8,997 nucleotides of DNA, from NCBI GenBank assembly GCA_003541895.1, contig DPLR01000048.1:1-8997 (forward strand). Direction: 5' to 3'. Below the pieces are notes generated by a model. That model was given only the letters and a program-made list of their open reading frames with translations, was not told the origin of the DNA and made no database searches. The translations under genes and the position numbers were made by a program. Positions 1 through 7,336 of the stretch are shown here, piece by piece; within the stretch, counting starts at the first letter, position 1; every line of letters starts with the position of its first letter. The stretch comes from Cytophagales bacterium (lineage in GTDB: Bacteria; Bacteroidota; Bacteroidia; Cytophagales; Cyclobacteriaceae).

Positions 1-78
1 GGATGGCCGAAGCAGATTTTAAAGAAGCGCCTCCAAATTTAAATATCTTCATTTTTACTTATTTCAAACGATTGCAAT

Positions 79-86
79 TATCTTTG
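79..86 (+). promoter_or_regulatory. Candidate -7 promoter box of fbp
   Basis: TATCTTTG is an exact match to the Bacteroidota primary-sigma -7 consensus TAnnTTTG. Transcription would start at about 91-94, leaving a leader of about 30 nt before the GTG at 123. No good TTTG -33 element lies about 19-21 nt upstream, so support rests on the -7 box and its position. If the box is used, an ATG start at 3 for fbp is excluded, because it would lie upstream of the transcript. Confidence 0.45.
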
Positions 87-122
87 CGCGAAATTAACCG
101 TGTAAATTTAATAGCAATAATT

Positions 123-1106
123 GTGGAATCATCGAGAATAGCATTGCCAATCGGTTCGGCCTTAGACCGCTTCATAAAAAATAATCAAGAACAGTTTCAG
201 TATGCGAGTGGTGAACTCTCGCAATTGCTTCGTGATATTGCGCTGGCTTCAAAAGTAGTAAATCGCGAAGTGAACAAAGCCGGGTTGATCGACATCATGG
301 GTGCGATGGGCTCACAAAATTCAGCTGGAGATCAGCAACAGAAATTAGATGTCTTAGCAAATATCCGTTTCACAAGAGCTTTATCTAAAGGAGGGGAGGC
401 ATGCGCGGTTATCTCTGAAGAGTCGGAAACATACGTTGATCTCAACAACGAAGGAAAATATGTAATTGCGATTGATCCGTTGGATGGTTCATCCAATATT
501 GATGTGAACGTTTCCATTGGAACAATTTTTTCAATTTACCGAAGGAAATCTCATGTTGGACAACCGATCAGCGAAGAAGACATTTTGCAAAAAGGCGAAT
601 GCCAGGTGGCGGCAGGGTATATTTTATATGGTTCATCAACGATGCTCGTTTTCACAACGGGCTACGGTGTAAATGGATTTACGTACGAGCCTTCCTTGGG
701 TGAGTACGTGCTGTCGCATCCGCAGATGGAGATACCAAAGGATGGAAAAATTTATTCCATCAACGAAGGCTCTGCAAATTCATTCGCAGAGCCCGTGAAA
801 AAGTATTTGCAATATTGCAAAGACAACAATTACACGGCACGCTACATCGGCTCGCTCGTAGCCGATTTCCATCGGAACCTATTGAAAGGTGGAATTTATA
901 TTTATCCTGCCACTGCTAAAGACCCCAACGGAAAATTGCGTTTGATGTACGAGTGCAATTCACTCGCGTTTATTGTTGAGCAAGCCGGAGGAAGCGCTAC
1001 CAATGGCAAAACCAGAATTTTAGAAATACAACCTACAAGCTTGCATCAGCGCACACCGTTCTATGTGGGCTCCACCAATATGGTCGCTAAGTCAGCTAGT
1101 TTTTAA
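123..1106 (+). CDS. fbp: Fructose-1,6-bisphosphatase class 1
   Basis: Cytosolic FBPase hydrolyses fructose 1,6-bisphosphate to fructose 6-phosphate, the committed step of gluconeogenesis, using divalent metal ions. From the GTG at 123 the protein is 327 aa, close to the 332 aa of the E. coli enzyme. Visible landmarks are the N-terminal [12 protein letters not shown] region, the metal-ligand glutamates in ISEE (about residues 97-100), the signature DPLDGSSN (118-125), the substrate-binding stretch around [13 protein letters not shown] (about 240-252) and [20 protein letters not shown] (271-290). The frame stays open upstream to an ATG at 3. The 40 extra residues are I/F/N-rich, do not resemble any FBPase N-terminus I know, and cover a promoter-like box at 79-86, so I prefer GTG 123. 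That choice is an inference. The gene is monocistronic here and converges on the DUF5606 gene. The family and function are near certain. Confidence 0.95.
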   Translation: MESSRIALPIGSALDRFIKNNQEQFQYASGELSQLLRDIALASKVVNREVNKAGLIDIMGAMGSQNSAGDQQQKLDVLANIRFTRALSKGGEACAVISEESETYVDLNNEGKYVIAIDPLDGSSNIDVNVSIGTIFSIYRRKSHVGQPISEEDILQKGECQVAAGYILYGSSTMLVFTTGYGVNGFTYEPSLGEYVLSHPQMEIPKDGKIYSINEGSANSFAEPVKKYLQYCKDNNYTARYIGSLVADFHRNLLKGGIYIYPATAKDPNGKLRLMYECNSLAFIVEQAGGSATNGKTRILEIQPTSLHQRTPFYVGSTNMVAKSASF

Positions 1107-1187
1107 CCATGATATTCAATGGTAAAACTTCTAGCGTGAATAAATTTGACTTCAGGGCGAAGGAATCATAGTAATCATGCGGATCAT

Positions 1188-1216
1188 TCACTTTGGCCAA
1201 GTGATACTTTTCTTTG
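1188..1216 (+). terminator. Weak candidate terminator after fbp
   Basis: TCACTT (1188-1193) and AAGTGA (1199-1204) form a 6-bp stem around TGGCC, followed by a T-rich run (TACTTTTCTTT). It lies about 80 nt past the fbp stop in the convergent gap. The stem is short and AT-rich and the T run is interrupted, so intrinsic termination is only possible. Read on the minus strand, no T run follows the hairpin, so it does not serve the DUF5606 operon in the same way. Confidence 0.3.
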
Positions 1217-1242
1217 ACGCGCTAGACTTGCCTATTTGCGTA

Positions 1243-1662
1243 TCAAGGTTCAGACGGTGTTTCCGATTTTTTCAAAACCTCAGGTGCCTCTTTTAACAAA
1301 AGGCCATACCACTTGATTAGTTTTTTGATATCAGAAGTATAAACGCGTTGTTCGTCAAACTCGGGCAACACTGATTGCATAAACGATTTTAATTCGGAGG
1401 CATCGGCTTCAGAGTCAATTCCTATATCAGCGCCAAACATCGAATTGATTTTCTGCATCACTTCTTCTAATGGAATAGTTCCTTCTTTGGTGGTGGTGTA
1501 AATGGAGATTTCGTTGAGTACTGAAACACGCGTAGAGGCACCCGCTACTATTTTTGTTTTCGCGGCATCCATCGATTCAAGAATTACACCAGCCTTGCCC
1601 GGTTTTAAAATTTTGTATAACCCACCCTTACCGCTGATGGAAGCTATGTCAGAAAATTTCAT
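1243..1662 (-). CDS. DUF5606 domain-containing protein
   Basis: A small soluble protein of 139 aa with no signal peptide or membrane segment. The N-terminus MKFSDIASISGKGGLY, the following LxPGKAGVILESMD, and VSVLNEISIYT match my memory of the Bacteroidota DUF5606 family. So does the C-terminal block LPEFDEQRVYTSDIKKLIKWYGLLL, where the family usually has a closely similar DYDxxRVYxSDIKKI.QWY motif. The function is unknown and I will not assign one. The reading frame also allows a TTG start at 1668, two codons upstream, but the ATG at 1662 gives the usual family N-terminus and is preferred. The gene is last in the minus-strand run after the permease, with a gap of about 50 nt, so it is probably co-transcribed with engB and the permease. 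The C-terminal tail (KKSETPSEP) is charged, probably disordered and poorly conserved. Confidence 0.85.
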   Translation of the reverse strand: MKFSDIASISGKGGLYKILKPGKAGVILESMDAAKTKIVAGASTRVSVLNEISIYTTTKEGTIPLEEVMQKINSMFGADIGIDSEADASELKSFMQSVLPEFDEQRVYTSDIKKLIKWYGLLLKEAPEVLKKSETPSEP

Positions 1663-1714
1663 CGTCAATTATTTTTGGCGCAATATTAATCAAAAGCGCA
1701 GAACCCAAAATAAA

Positions 1715-3010
1715 TTATCTGAGTTTAAAAAATTGGATTGCAAAATAAATAGCACTAACGCTTGCAATAAACAAGATCAGACCTACGGCTTGTGTGCCCG
1801 AACCATTCAATAAAAAGAAAATGCTGGTGAGTATTGCAATGCTCGGCACGGTGTAACCCAGTGGAATTTTGAATCCAGATTCTTGGTTCTTGATTTGGAT
1901 TCTAAATTTGATCACAGCCGCAGCCACACCTATATAAATGAGCAATGCAAAAGAGGAGGCTAACATAGCCAATTGCCTGAACTCTCCGATAATCGAAAAA
2001 GTGCAACACAAAAAAGCGTAACTAATAATGGCTACATAAGGTGTTGCAAATTTGGGATGCACTTTTGAAAGTGATTTGATCGGCACAACGTTATCTATCG
2101 AAGAACGAAAAAGTACACGCGGCATGTTGAGGCTGTCGCTGGTGAGGTATCCCACCATGGAAAGAGCTGCACCGGCAATCATTAAGGTGAGACCCAATGG
2201 ACCCATCAGCCGCTTCGCTACTTCAGCCAAAGGAGCGCTTTTAAAATCGGAAAAGGCATCGGCCAAAATACCTTGCGAAACCAGTTGGATAGAGATATAG
2301 AAAACAAGGATTATGGTGAAACTCAAGAGGATGGCCCAAGGTACGGTCTTGTTCGGTGATTTCACTTCGCCACTGATGCTCAAGCTTCCTTCCGCTCCTT
2401 GAAATGCAAAAAATAAAACGAGCGAGATTTGTCCTAAATCACCCAACGATGGGATTGACTTCAGTTGGAGATTTTCTAAATCGACTTTAGTAAACCCCCA
2501 TAGAATTAGAAGCAAAAGCGGAGTAAGTTTTGCAACCGTTGTGATTTTCACTAAGGTGATTCCTTTTTTTATTCCGATCACATTTACCAAAGCGAGAGCT
2601 GAGAATAAGGCAACGAGAAAAATGGTTTTTGAAAAAGCGGTATTGAAAATTGGAAAGAGAACGCCTAACGTATTTACCAATGCATTGGCAACGGCAGAGG
2701 CAGCCATCAAAGATGAACCGAAAACAAAAATATTTGTGGTGAGAAACCCAACGTATTTTCCAAAGGCAGATTCGATGTAGGCATAGGCGCCACCTGTGAT
2801 CGTCACTCTACTTCCCACTTCAGCAAAGCAAAGCATGATCATGGTAATTAGGAAGCCACAAAATAAGTAAGCGAGTATTCCTGATGGGCCTAATTTTTCA
2901 CTGACGATGGCGGGCAAAACAAAAATTCCTGAACCGATCACCACGTTAACGATGTTGGCCGTCAATCCAACTAATCCGATTTCGCGCTTGAGGCCCTCGT
3001 CAGAATTCAT
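1715..3010 (-). CDS. APC-family amino acid permease
   Basis: A 431-aa inner-membrane secondary transporter of the amino acid-polyamine-organocation (APC) superfamily, with about 12 hydrophobic segments. TM1 (about 11-36) contains the broken-helix motif GSGIF (26-30), which contacts the substrate backbone in this superfamily. TM2 is about 43-63. GGAYAYIESAFG (73-84) is the usual loop and TM3 entry. FFAFQGAEG (200-208) followed by GEVKSPNKTVPWAI (214-227) is the TM6-TM7 signature. NMPRVLFRSS (295-304) and HPKFATPYVAI (318-328) follow in the expected order, and the last TMs are about 348-367, 384-402 and 404-426. The substrate cannot be read from sequence; neutral amino acids are a reasonable guess, with exchange or uptake both possible. 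The ATG lies 4 nt after the engB stop (TAA-gtga-ATG), which indicates translational coupling within one operon. Confidence 0.9.
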   Translation of the reverse strand: MNSDEGLKREIGLVGLTANIVNVVIGSGIFVLPAIVSEKLGPSGILAYLFCGFLITMIMLCFAEVGSRVTITGGAYAYIESAFGKYVGFLTTNIFVFGSSLMAASAVANALVNTLGVLFPIFNTAFSKTIFLVALFSALALVNVIGIKKGITLVKITTVAKLTPLLLLILWGFTKVDLENLQLKSIPSLGDLGQISLVLFFAFQGAEGSLSISGEVKSPNKTVPWAILLSFTIILVFYISIQLVSQGILADAFSDFKSAPLAEVAKRLMGPLGLTLMIAGAALSMVGYLTSDSLNMPRVLFRSSIDNVVPIKSLSKVHPKFATPYVAIISYAFLCCTFSIIGEFRQLAMLASSFALLIYIGVAAAVIKFRIQIKNQESGFKIPLGYTVPSIAILTSIFFLLNGSGTQAVGLILFIASVSAIYFAIQFFKLR

Positions 3011-3014
3011 TCAC

Positions 3015-3614
3015 TTATTTTTGAGAGAGTGCTTCTTCGATGAGTTGCAAAATTTCTTTTCTGCCGGTTTTCTTTTCAGCAGAGCTCAAGAATAGTGGAG
3101 GAAGTTCGCCCCACGTTTCCAGTAATTTTTCTTCGATGGCTTTTTTAGAGCGAGCAATTTCATTTTGCTTTTTTAGCTTGTCAGTCTTTGTTAACACAAT
3201 TGCCAATGGAATATTTTTTGAGCCCAGCCAATTGATGAACTCAAAATCTATTTTTTGTGGCGGAATTCTGGAGTCAACAAGAACGAAGGTGCAGAACAAG
3301 TTTTCGCGGTTGAGAAGATATTCCTCAATCATTTTTCCCCAGGCATAACGTGATGACCTGCTTACCGCAGCAAAGCCATAGCCAGGAAGATCGACCAAGT
3401 TCCATTGGCCGTTAACAATGAAGTGATTAATCGTTTGTGTTTTGCCCGGAGTTGAAGAGGTTTTCGCCAGGTTTTTCCTTTCCACTAGCATGTTGATAAG
3501 CGATGATTTGCCTACGTTGGATCGTCCAATAAAAACAAACTCTGGAAGGTGGGAGTTAGGGCATTTGCGCCAGTCGGTTGAACTAGATACAAACTCGGCT
3601 GACAAGATTTTCAT
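3015..3614 (-). CDS. engB: Ribosome biogenesis GTPase EngB (YihA/YsxC)
   Basis: A TRAFAC-class GTPase required for late assembly of the 50S ribosomal subunit in the bacteria studied; it is cytosolic and ribosome-associated. At 199 aa it has the usual family length. All G motifs are present in order: G1 GRSNVGKS (30-37), G2 threonine in TSSTPGKTQ (T55), G3 DLPG (75-78, followed by YGFA), G4 TKTD (142-145) and G5 SSAEKKTG (177-184). The YGFA after G3 and the SNVGKSSLIN context are specific for EngB rather than Era or Der. It is first in the minus-strand run, followed 4 nt later by the amino acid permease. No Shine-Dalgarno sequence is evident before the ATG, as is usual in Bacteroidota. Transcription must start in the 3615-3759 region, but I find no full TAnnTTTG box there on the minus strand. 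Confidence 0.95.
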   Translation of the reverse strand: MKILSAEFVSSSTDWRKCPNSHLPEFVFIGRSNVGKSSLINMLVERKNLAKTSSTPGKTQTINHFIVNGQWNLVDLPGYGFAAVSRSSRYAWGKMIEEYLLNRENLFCTFVLVDSRIPPQKIDFEFINWLGSKNIPLAIVLTKTDKLKKQNEIARSKKAIEEKLLETWGELPPLFLSSAEKKTGRKEILQLIEEALSQK

Positions 3615-3759
3615 AGTGCTATTAAAGTATTAATTGAACGGCAAAATACTAAAGATGCAATATACGCGCGATTTACGGGTAAGAATCCTTTCTATTTTAA
3701 TTAGAATTTACTTAACTTGCCTTGATAGAAGGCTTTAGACAGACGAATTATTTTTTAAC
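3615..3759. promoter_or_regulatory. Divergent intergenic region, engB / OmpA-family gene
   Basis: 145 AT-rich nucleotides separate two divergently read genes, so both promoters are expected here. I find no exact TAnnTTTG box on either strand. The nearest plus-strand match is TATTTTTT at 3749-3756, which is too close to the ATG at 3760 for an ordinary leader. A short inverted repeat TTCTA...TAGAA (3690-3694 and 3702-3706, 7-nt spacer) sits mid-region but is weak. The regulatory call therefore rests on gene layout only. Confidence 0.35.
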
Positions 3760-5877
3760 ATGACTATTTCAAGAAGGCTACTTATTTTTTTAGCCCTGAT
3801 TTTGTCTAACTATTCTTACCTCTGTGCGCAAGACTTGCCGCAGGATAAGAAGGCATCCTTAGATTACATGAAGGAAGCAGAAGACATTATGGCGGCTACC
3901 CGAGCCGTTGATGTGGCTCGTGACCAAATGGTCTTGGCTGCCAACTACGATACGACTAATATTAAAGCCAATTTTGAAGCGGGCTACATGCATATCGAGT
4001 CGATAGACAAAGCTCAGGCAACCAAATATTTTCTTCGGATTTATCGTCAAAACCCAAACTATAGATTTGACTTGGAATACTGGATTGGTGAAAGCTATCA
4101 GTATGGACTAAAATTTGACAAAGCGATTGATTTTTATACCAAATACAAAAACAAGCTAAACGCTAAGGCGGGCTATTCAGGCAAAGACAGGGTAGAGATG
4201 AAAGAGGTTGATCGAAGAATAACAGAGTGCAATAACGGTAAAGAGTTCGTTGCCAACCCTAAACCTTTTTCTATTACCAACATAGGTAGCGCTATCAATT
4301 CCCCGCAAGAAGATTTTGCCCCCGTGCTTAGTGCCGATGAAAATTTTATTGTGTTCACCTCGCGAAGACCAGACGACAACATGTCTTCCGATGTGTATAC
4401 CGATAACAAATACTACGAGGATATTTATACAGCCACAAAAGTGAACGGGGTGTGGCAATCGGCAAAAAATATTGGCCCCAGTGTGAACACCAAAACTTTT
4501 GACTCTGACCTTACGCTATCTGCAGATGGTAACTTGCTTTTTGTTTACAAAGATGAAGGCGATGGTGACATTTATGTTTCTGAGAAAGGAAAGGATGGTA
4601 CTTGGGGTGCACCAACACCACTGCCCGGTGTAATTAACTCTACCTATAGAGAATCATCGGTTTCAATTTCTTCTGACGAAAAATTTCTGTTCTTTGCTAG
4701 TGACCGCCCCGGAGGTTTTGGAGGAAGCGACATTTACATTGGGTATAAAGATTCCAAAGGCGAATGGAGTCGTGTAAAAAATCTCGGGGCCCAAATTAAT
4801 ACTGAATATGATGAAGACGGACCCTTCATTTCCTTTGATGGCAAGACCTTGTATTTTAGTTCGGAGGCTCACAAAGGCATGGGCGGCTTTGATATTTTTA
4901 AAGCAGAAGCGATCAACCTAGAGAAGAATGAGTGGGGCGAACCTGAAAACATTGGTTATCCTATCAACACACCTGATGACGATATTTTTTATGTGACATC
5001 AAAAGATGGTCAACGGTCTTACTATGCCTCTGTTCGTGAGGATGGATTGGGCTACACAGATATATACGTGATCACTGATTTGGAGAAGACTAAAAAACAA
5101 CCCGAGGTTGCAGCCAAAGAGCCGATTAAAGAAGAACCTAAAAAAGAAGAACCAAAAATAGAAGAGCCGAAGAAGGAAGTGGTAAAAGAGGAACCAAAGC
5201 AAGAGGTTGTTCAACAGCCCAAAAAAGAGACACCTAAAAAAATTATTCAGCCGATTAAATTTCTGCTTACCGTTGTAGATGCTTCAACCAAACAGCCGAT
5301 CGATGCGAAGGTGAAAATGCAAGGGTTAAAAGATAAGGTGGTTGTGGGTGCCATTGATCGCGGAGAAGGTGTAACTGAGTTTACAATCAAGTCCACCACT
5401 GCATTGCAGTACCGAATCACTATTGAAAAAGAAGGATACATTTTTCAAACCATCAATGAAAAAGTTCCAGCGGCAACTACAGAGGAGAAAACAATTTCTA
5501 AAACTGTTGCTTTGCAGAAATTAGTGGTGAATGCGGTGTCTATTCTGAGAAATATTTATTTCGACTTTAATAAAGCCACATTTAAAACAGAAAGTTATGG
5601 CGAACTCAATCGCCTTGAGGCAATGATGAAACAAAACCCGGTACTGCAGGTGGAGATTGCCGGCCATACCGATATAGTAGGTACCAAAGCGTTCAATAAA
5701 TCCCTCTCACAAAGAAGGGCTGATGCCGTGCGTGGGTTCCTCACCTCTAAAGGAGTTGACCCGCGCAGGGTGAAAACGATTGGGTATGGCGCTGAAAAGC
5801 CCATTGCCAGCAACGATGATGAAAAAGAGGGACGCGAATTAAACCGCAGGGTCGAATTCAAAGTGCTATCAAACTAA
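3760..5877 (+). CDS. OmpA-family envelope protein, TPR + PD40 propeller (PorE-like)
   Basis: A 705-aa exported protein. A Sec signal peptide spans 1-23 (RRLLIFLALILSNYSYLCA, probably cut before Q24). C22 is preceded by Leu, so it does not form a good lipobox. A helical TPR-like region covers about 30-160. Five PD40/TolB-like blades follow, each with an (S/F)xDxxx(L/I)xF-type core: near 185-203, 248-275, 298-329, 352-382 and 406-438. A K/E/P-rich linker runs 443-494. A beta-sandwich (carboxypeptidase-regulatory-like) lies at about 498-588. The OmpA_C peptidoglycan-binding domain is 597-705, with NIYFDFNKATF, the diaminopimelate-binding region IAGHTDIVGTKAFNKSLSQRRADAV and ELNRRVEF. This order matches what I recall of PorE of the type IX secretion system, but such OmpA proteins are often multi-copy in Cytophagales, so orthology is an inference. 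PorE of Porphyromonas is reported as a lipoprotein, and this one does not look like one. It probably anchors an outer-membrane or periplasmic complex to peptidoglycan. Confidence 0.9.
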   Translation: MTISRRLLIFLALILSNYSYLCAQDLPQDKKASLDYMKEAEDIMAATRAVDVARDQMVLAANYDTTNIKANFEAGYMHIESIDKAQATKYFLRIYRQNPNYRFDLEYWIGESYQYGLKFDKAIDFYTKYKNKLNAKAGYSGKDRVEMKEVDRRITECNNGKEFVANPKPFSITNIGSAINSPQEDFAPVLSADENFIVFTSRRPDDNMSSDVYTDNKYYEDIYTATKVNGVWQSAKNIGPSVNTKTFDSDLTLSADGNLLFVYKDEGDGDIYVSEKGKDGTWGAPTPLPGVINSTYRESSVSISSDEKFLFFASDRPGGFGGSDIYIGYKDSKGEWSRVKNLGAQINTEYDEDGPFISFDGKTLYFSSEAHKGMGGFDIFKAEAINLEKNEWGEPENIGYPINTPDDDIFYVTSKDGQRSYYASVREDGLGYTDIYVITDLEKTKKQPEVAAKEPIKEEPKKEEPKIEEPKKEVVKEEPKQEVVQQPKKETPKKIIQPIKFLLTVVDASTKQPIDAKVKMQGLKDKVVVGAIDRGEGVTEFTIKSTTALQYRITIEKEGYIFQTINEKVPAATTEEKTISKTVALQKLVVNAVSILRNIYFDFNKATFKTESYGELNRLEAMMKQNPVLQVEIAGHTDIVGTKAFNKSLSQRRADAVRGFLTSKGVDPRRVKTIGYGAEKPIASNDDEKEGRELNRRVEFKVLSN
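5086..5241 (+). repeat. Low-complexity KEEPK-type repeat inside the OmpA-family gene
   Basis: Codons 443-494 encode an imperfect array of short units such as KEEPK, KIEEPK and KQEVV. At the DNA level this is a purine-rich, AAA/GAA/CCN-biased stretch. It separates the propeller from the beta-sandwich and OmpA_C domains and probably acts as an extended periplasmic spacer. Its repeat number may vary between strains. Confidence 0.7.
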
Positions 5878-5903
5878 AATCTTACTGTTCGGGCACTTTT
5901 GAT

Positions 5904-5911
5904 TATTTTTG
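5904..5911 (+). promoter_or_regulatory. Candidate -7 promoter box of the ubiE-porT-SDR operon
   Basis: TATTTTTG is an exact match to TAnnTTTG in the 47-nt gap between the OmpA-family gene and ubiE. Transcription would start at about 5916-5919, giving a leader of fewer than 10 nt before the TTG start at 5925. No clear TTTG -33 element is seen at the right distance. Read-through from the upstream gene is also possible, because no terminator hairpin is visible in the gap. Confidence 0.4.
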
Positions 5912-5924
5912 AACAAAAATTCTT

Positions 5925-6647
5925 TTGACAGTTTTACCTTATAAGAATGATGCGGCTTCGAAGAAAATTCAGGTCGCTCGCATGTTTGATTCGATCAGTG
6001 GCAAGTACGATTTCCTAAATCACTTTCTCAGTTTAGGCATTGATGTGCGTTGGCGCAAAAAAGCGATCCAATCTTTGTTGAACGATAAGCCAAAAACAAT
6101 TCTAGACGTAGCCACCGGCACGGGTGACTTTGCCCTCGAAGCGATGCGCTTGAGCCCCGAAAAGATAATCGGTGTGGATATTTCAGAAGGGATGCTCGAG
6201 GTTGGGCGAAAGAAGATTCAAAGTAAGGGTCTTGAAAACAGTATTGAGCTGAGATCGGGCGATTCAGAAAACTTGCCCTTCGAGGAAAATAAATTCGATG
6301 CTGCCATCGTTGCTTTTGGTGTGAGAAACTTTGAAAATCTGGAAAAAGGACTTCTTGAAATATTTCGCGTGGTAAGGCCGGGAGGAAAATTAGTGGTACT
6401 TGAGTTTTCCAAACCAAGAATGTTTCCGATGAAGCAGCTGTATTGGTTTTACTTTAAGTTCATTTTACCAGTGATCGGAAAATCCATTTCAAAAGATTCA
6501 TCGGCTTATACGTATTTGCCAGAATCCGTTCAAGCGTTTCCCGATGGAGAAGATTTTGTTTCGTTACTTTCAAAACTTGGTTATAAGAACGCTACATGCA
6601 AGCCACTTACGTTTGGAATAAGTTCGCTTTACACAGCTACAAAATAA
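5925..6647 (+). CDS. ubiE: Demethylmenaquinone methyltransferase UbiE/MenG
   Basis: A class I SAM-dependent methyltransferase that C-methylates demethylmenaquinone to menaquinone, the last step of menaquinone biosynthesis. It is cytosolic and works at the membrane face. At 240 aa it has family length. It shows the N-terminal signature FDSISGKYDFLNHFLSLGID (21-40), SAM motif I LDVATGTGD (60-68), GVDIS (83-87), DSENLPF (113-119), FGVRNFEN (131-138), RPGGKLVVLEFSKP (151-164) and YTYLPESVQAFP (195-206). The start is a TTG. The first residues, MTVLPYKN, agree with my recollection of Bacteroidota UbiE N-termini (MTVxPYK), while the first in-frame ATG (codon 20) would remove the conserved lead into the methyltransferase fold. 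The 3' end overlaps porT by 52 nt. With menaquinone the usual Bacteroidota quinone, a ubiquinone role is unlikely. Confidence 0.94.
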   Translation: MTVLPYKNDAASKKIQVARMFDSISGKYDFLNHFLSLGIDVRWRKKAIQSLLNDKPKTILDVATGTGDFALEAMRLSPEKIIGVDISEGMLEVGRKKIQSKGLENSIELRSGDSENLPFEENKFDAAIVAFGVRNFENLEKGLLEIFRVVRPGGKLVVLEFSKPRMFPMKQLYWFYFKFILPVIGKSISKDSSAYTYLPESVQAFPDGEDFVSLLSKLGYKNATCKPLTFGISSLYTATK

Positions 6648-7336
6648 CGCTGTTGTTTTTGGCGTTAACCGCGATTCCTTCGAAAAGCAATGGCCAGCTT
6701 TTTCGTTGGGCGCGTCAGCACAATCCCAGTTATGATGATCGAAAGATTTCATACGGCTTCAGTATTGGTTTGCACACGTCTTCGTATCAAGTAAAATATT
6801 CGAATAAGTTTGTTACGCCCAAATACGACACGGTCAAAGCGGTTCAACCCGTTTTTTTGCCCGGCTTTTCATTGGGTTTCTTGGTCAACTATCGCTTCAA
6901 TGAATTTTTGGATTTTAGGATCATGCCAAAGGCTGGGTTTTATTCACACAAGCTGTACTATTATTTTACAAACGCGCCAACCCAAACTCAATTGGTGGAA
7001 ACAACCTTGGTGGAGATGCCGGTGTTAATAAAATACAAATCAGCCCGCAGAGGAAATGTGCGTATGTACATGTTAGGAGGTATTACTCCAGCATTCGAGG
7101 CTTCCGGAAAAAATGATATCGGAAACTCAACGGCAGGCTTATCGATTCAAAAACACAACATCAGTTTAGATATGGGTGCAGGCTTTGATTTTTATTTTCC
7201 GCTCTTCAAGTTTTCACAGGAGATTCGTTTCTCAAGAGGTATTAGTAATATGTTGGGTGATCGATCAACACCTTATAGTGATCCTCTCAAACGGTTAAAT
7301 ACAAACACGATCTCGGTCTATTTTATATTTCAATAA
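6596..7336 (+). CDS. porT: Type IX secretion / gliding protein PorT (SprT-like outer-membrane barrel)
   Basis: A 246-aa outer-membrane beta-barrel, matching the length of Porphyromonas PorT (about 244 aa). PorT/SprT is needed for export of proteins with T9SS C-terminal signals and, in gliding species, for motility. The signal peptide has a basic n-region (to K16), a core ITLLFLALTAI (17-27) and probable cleavage SNG|QLF after G33. The mature part is alternating aromatic beta-strands. PGFSLGFLVNYRF (89-101), VEMPVLIKYK (139-148), GGITPAFE (161-168) and SQEIRFSRGISNML (207-220) fit the PorT family, and it ends in a strand NTISVYFIFQ typical of outer-membrane proteins. The ATG at 6596 lies 52 nt inside ubiE. 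It is the only ATG before the signal core, so translation is probably coupled to ubiE. A ubiE-porT neighbourhood is, as far as I recall, common in Bacteroidota, which supports the call. A generic porin-family annotation is the alternative. Confidence 0.85.
   Translation: MQATYVWNKFALHSYKITLLFLALTAIPSKSNGQLFRWARQHNPSYDDRKISYGFSIGLHTSSYQVKYSNKFVTPKYDTVKAVQPVFLPGFSLGFLVNYRFNEFLDFRIMPKAGFYSHKLYYYFTNAPTQTQLVETTLVEMPVLIKYKSARRGNVRMYMLGGITPAFEASGKNDIGNSTAGLSIQKHNISLDMGAGFDFYFPLFKFSQEIRFSRGISNMLGDRSTPYSDPLKRLNTNTISVYFIFQ

Noticed and set aside
1..42. Possible tail of an upstream gene: frame 1 reads [13 protein letters not shown] then stop at 40-42, and frame 2 is open to a stop at 20-22.
   Set aside because: Too short to recognise, and nothing separates it from chance open frame at the window edge.
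1106..1123. Hairpin ACCAT/ATGGT directly after the fbp stop.
   Set aside because: The stem is only 5 bp with an 8-nt loop, and no T run follows on either strand, so it is not a credible terminator.
1130..1226. Distant inverted repeat TCTAGCG (1130-1136) / CGCTAGA (1220-1226) in the fbp-DUF5606 convergent gap.
   Set aside because: 7-bp arms over 80 nt apart can arise by chance; no further structure supports it.
1502..1813. Plus-strand 103-codon open frame across the DUF5606 start and the permease 3' end.
   Set aside because: Antisense to two well-supported genes, with no recognisable protein features; a shadow frame.
3690..3706. Inverted repeat TTCTA/TAGAA in the engB/OmpA intergenic region.
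   Set aside because: Only 5-bp AT-rich arms; expected by chance in this composition.
6028..6417. Minus-strand 129-codon open frame inside ubiE.
   Set aside because: Lies wholly antisense to conserved UbiE motifs; the composition is that of a reverse-frame shadow.
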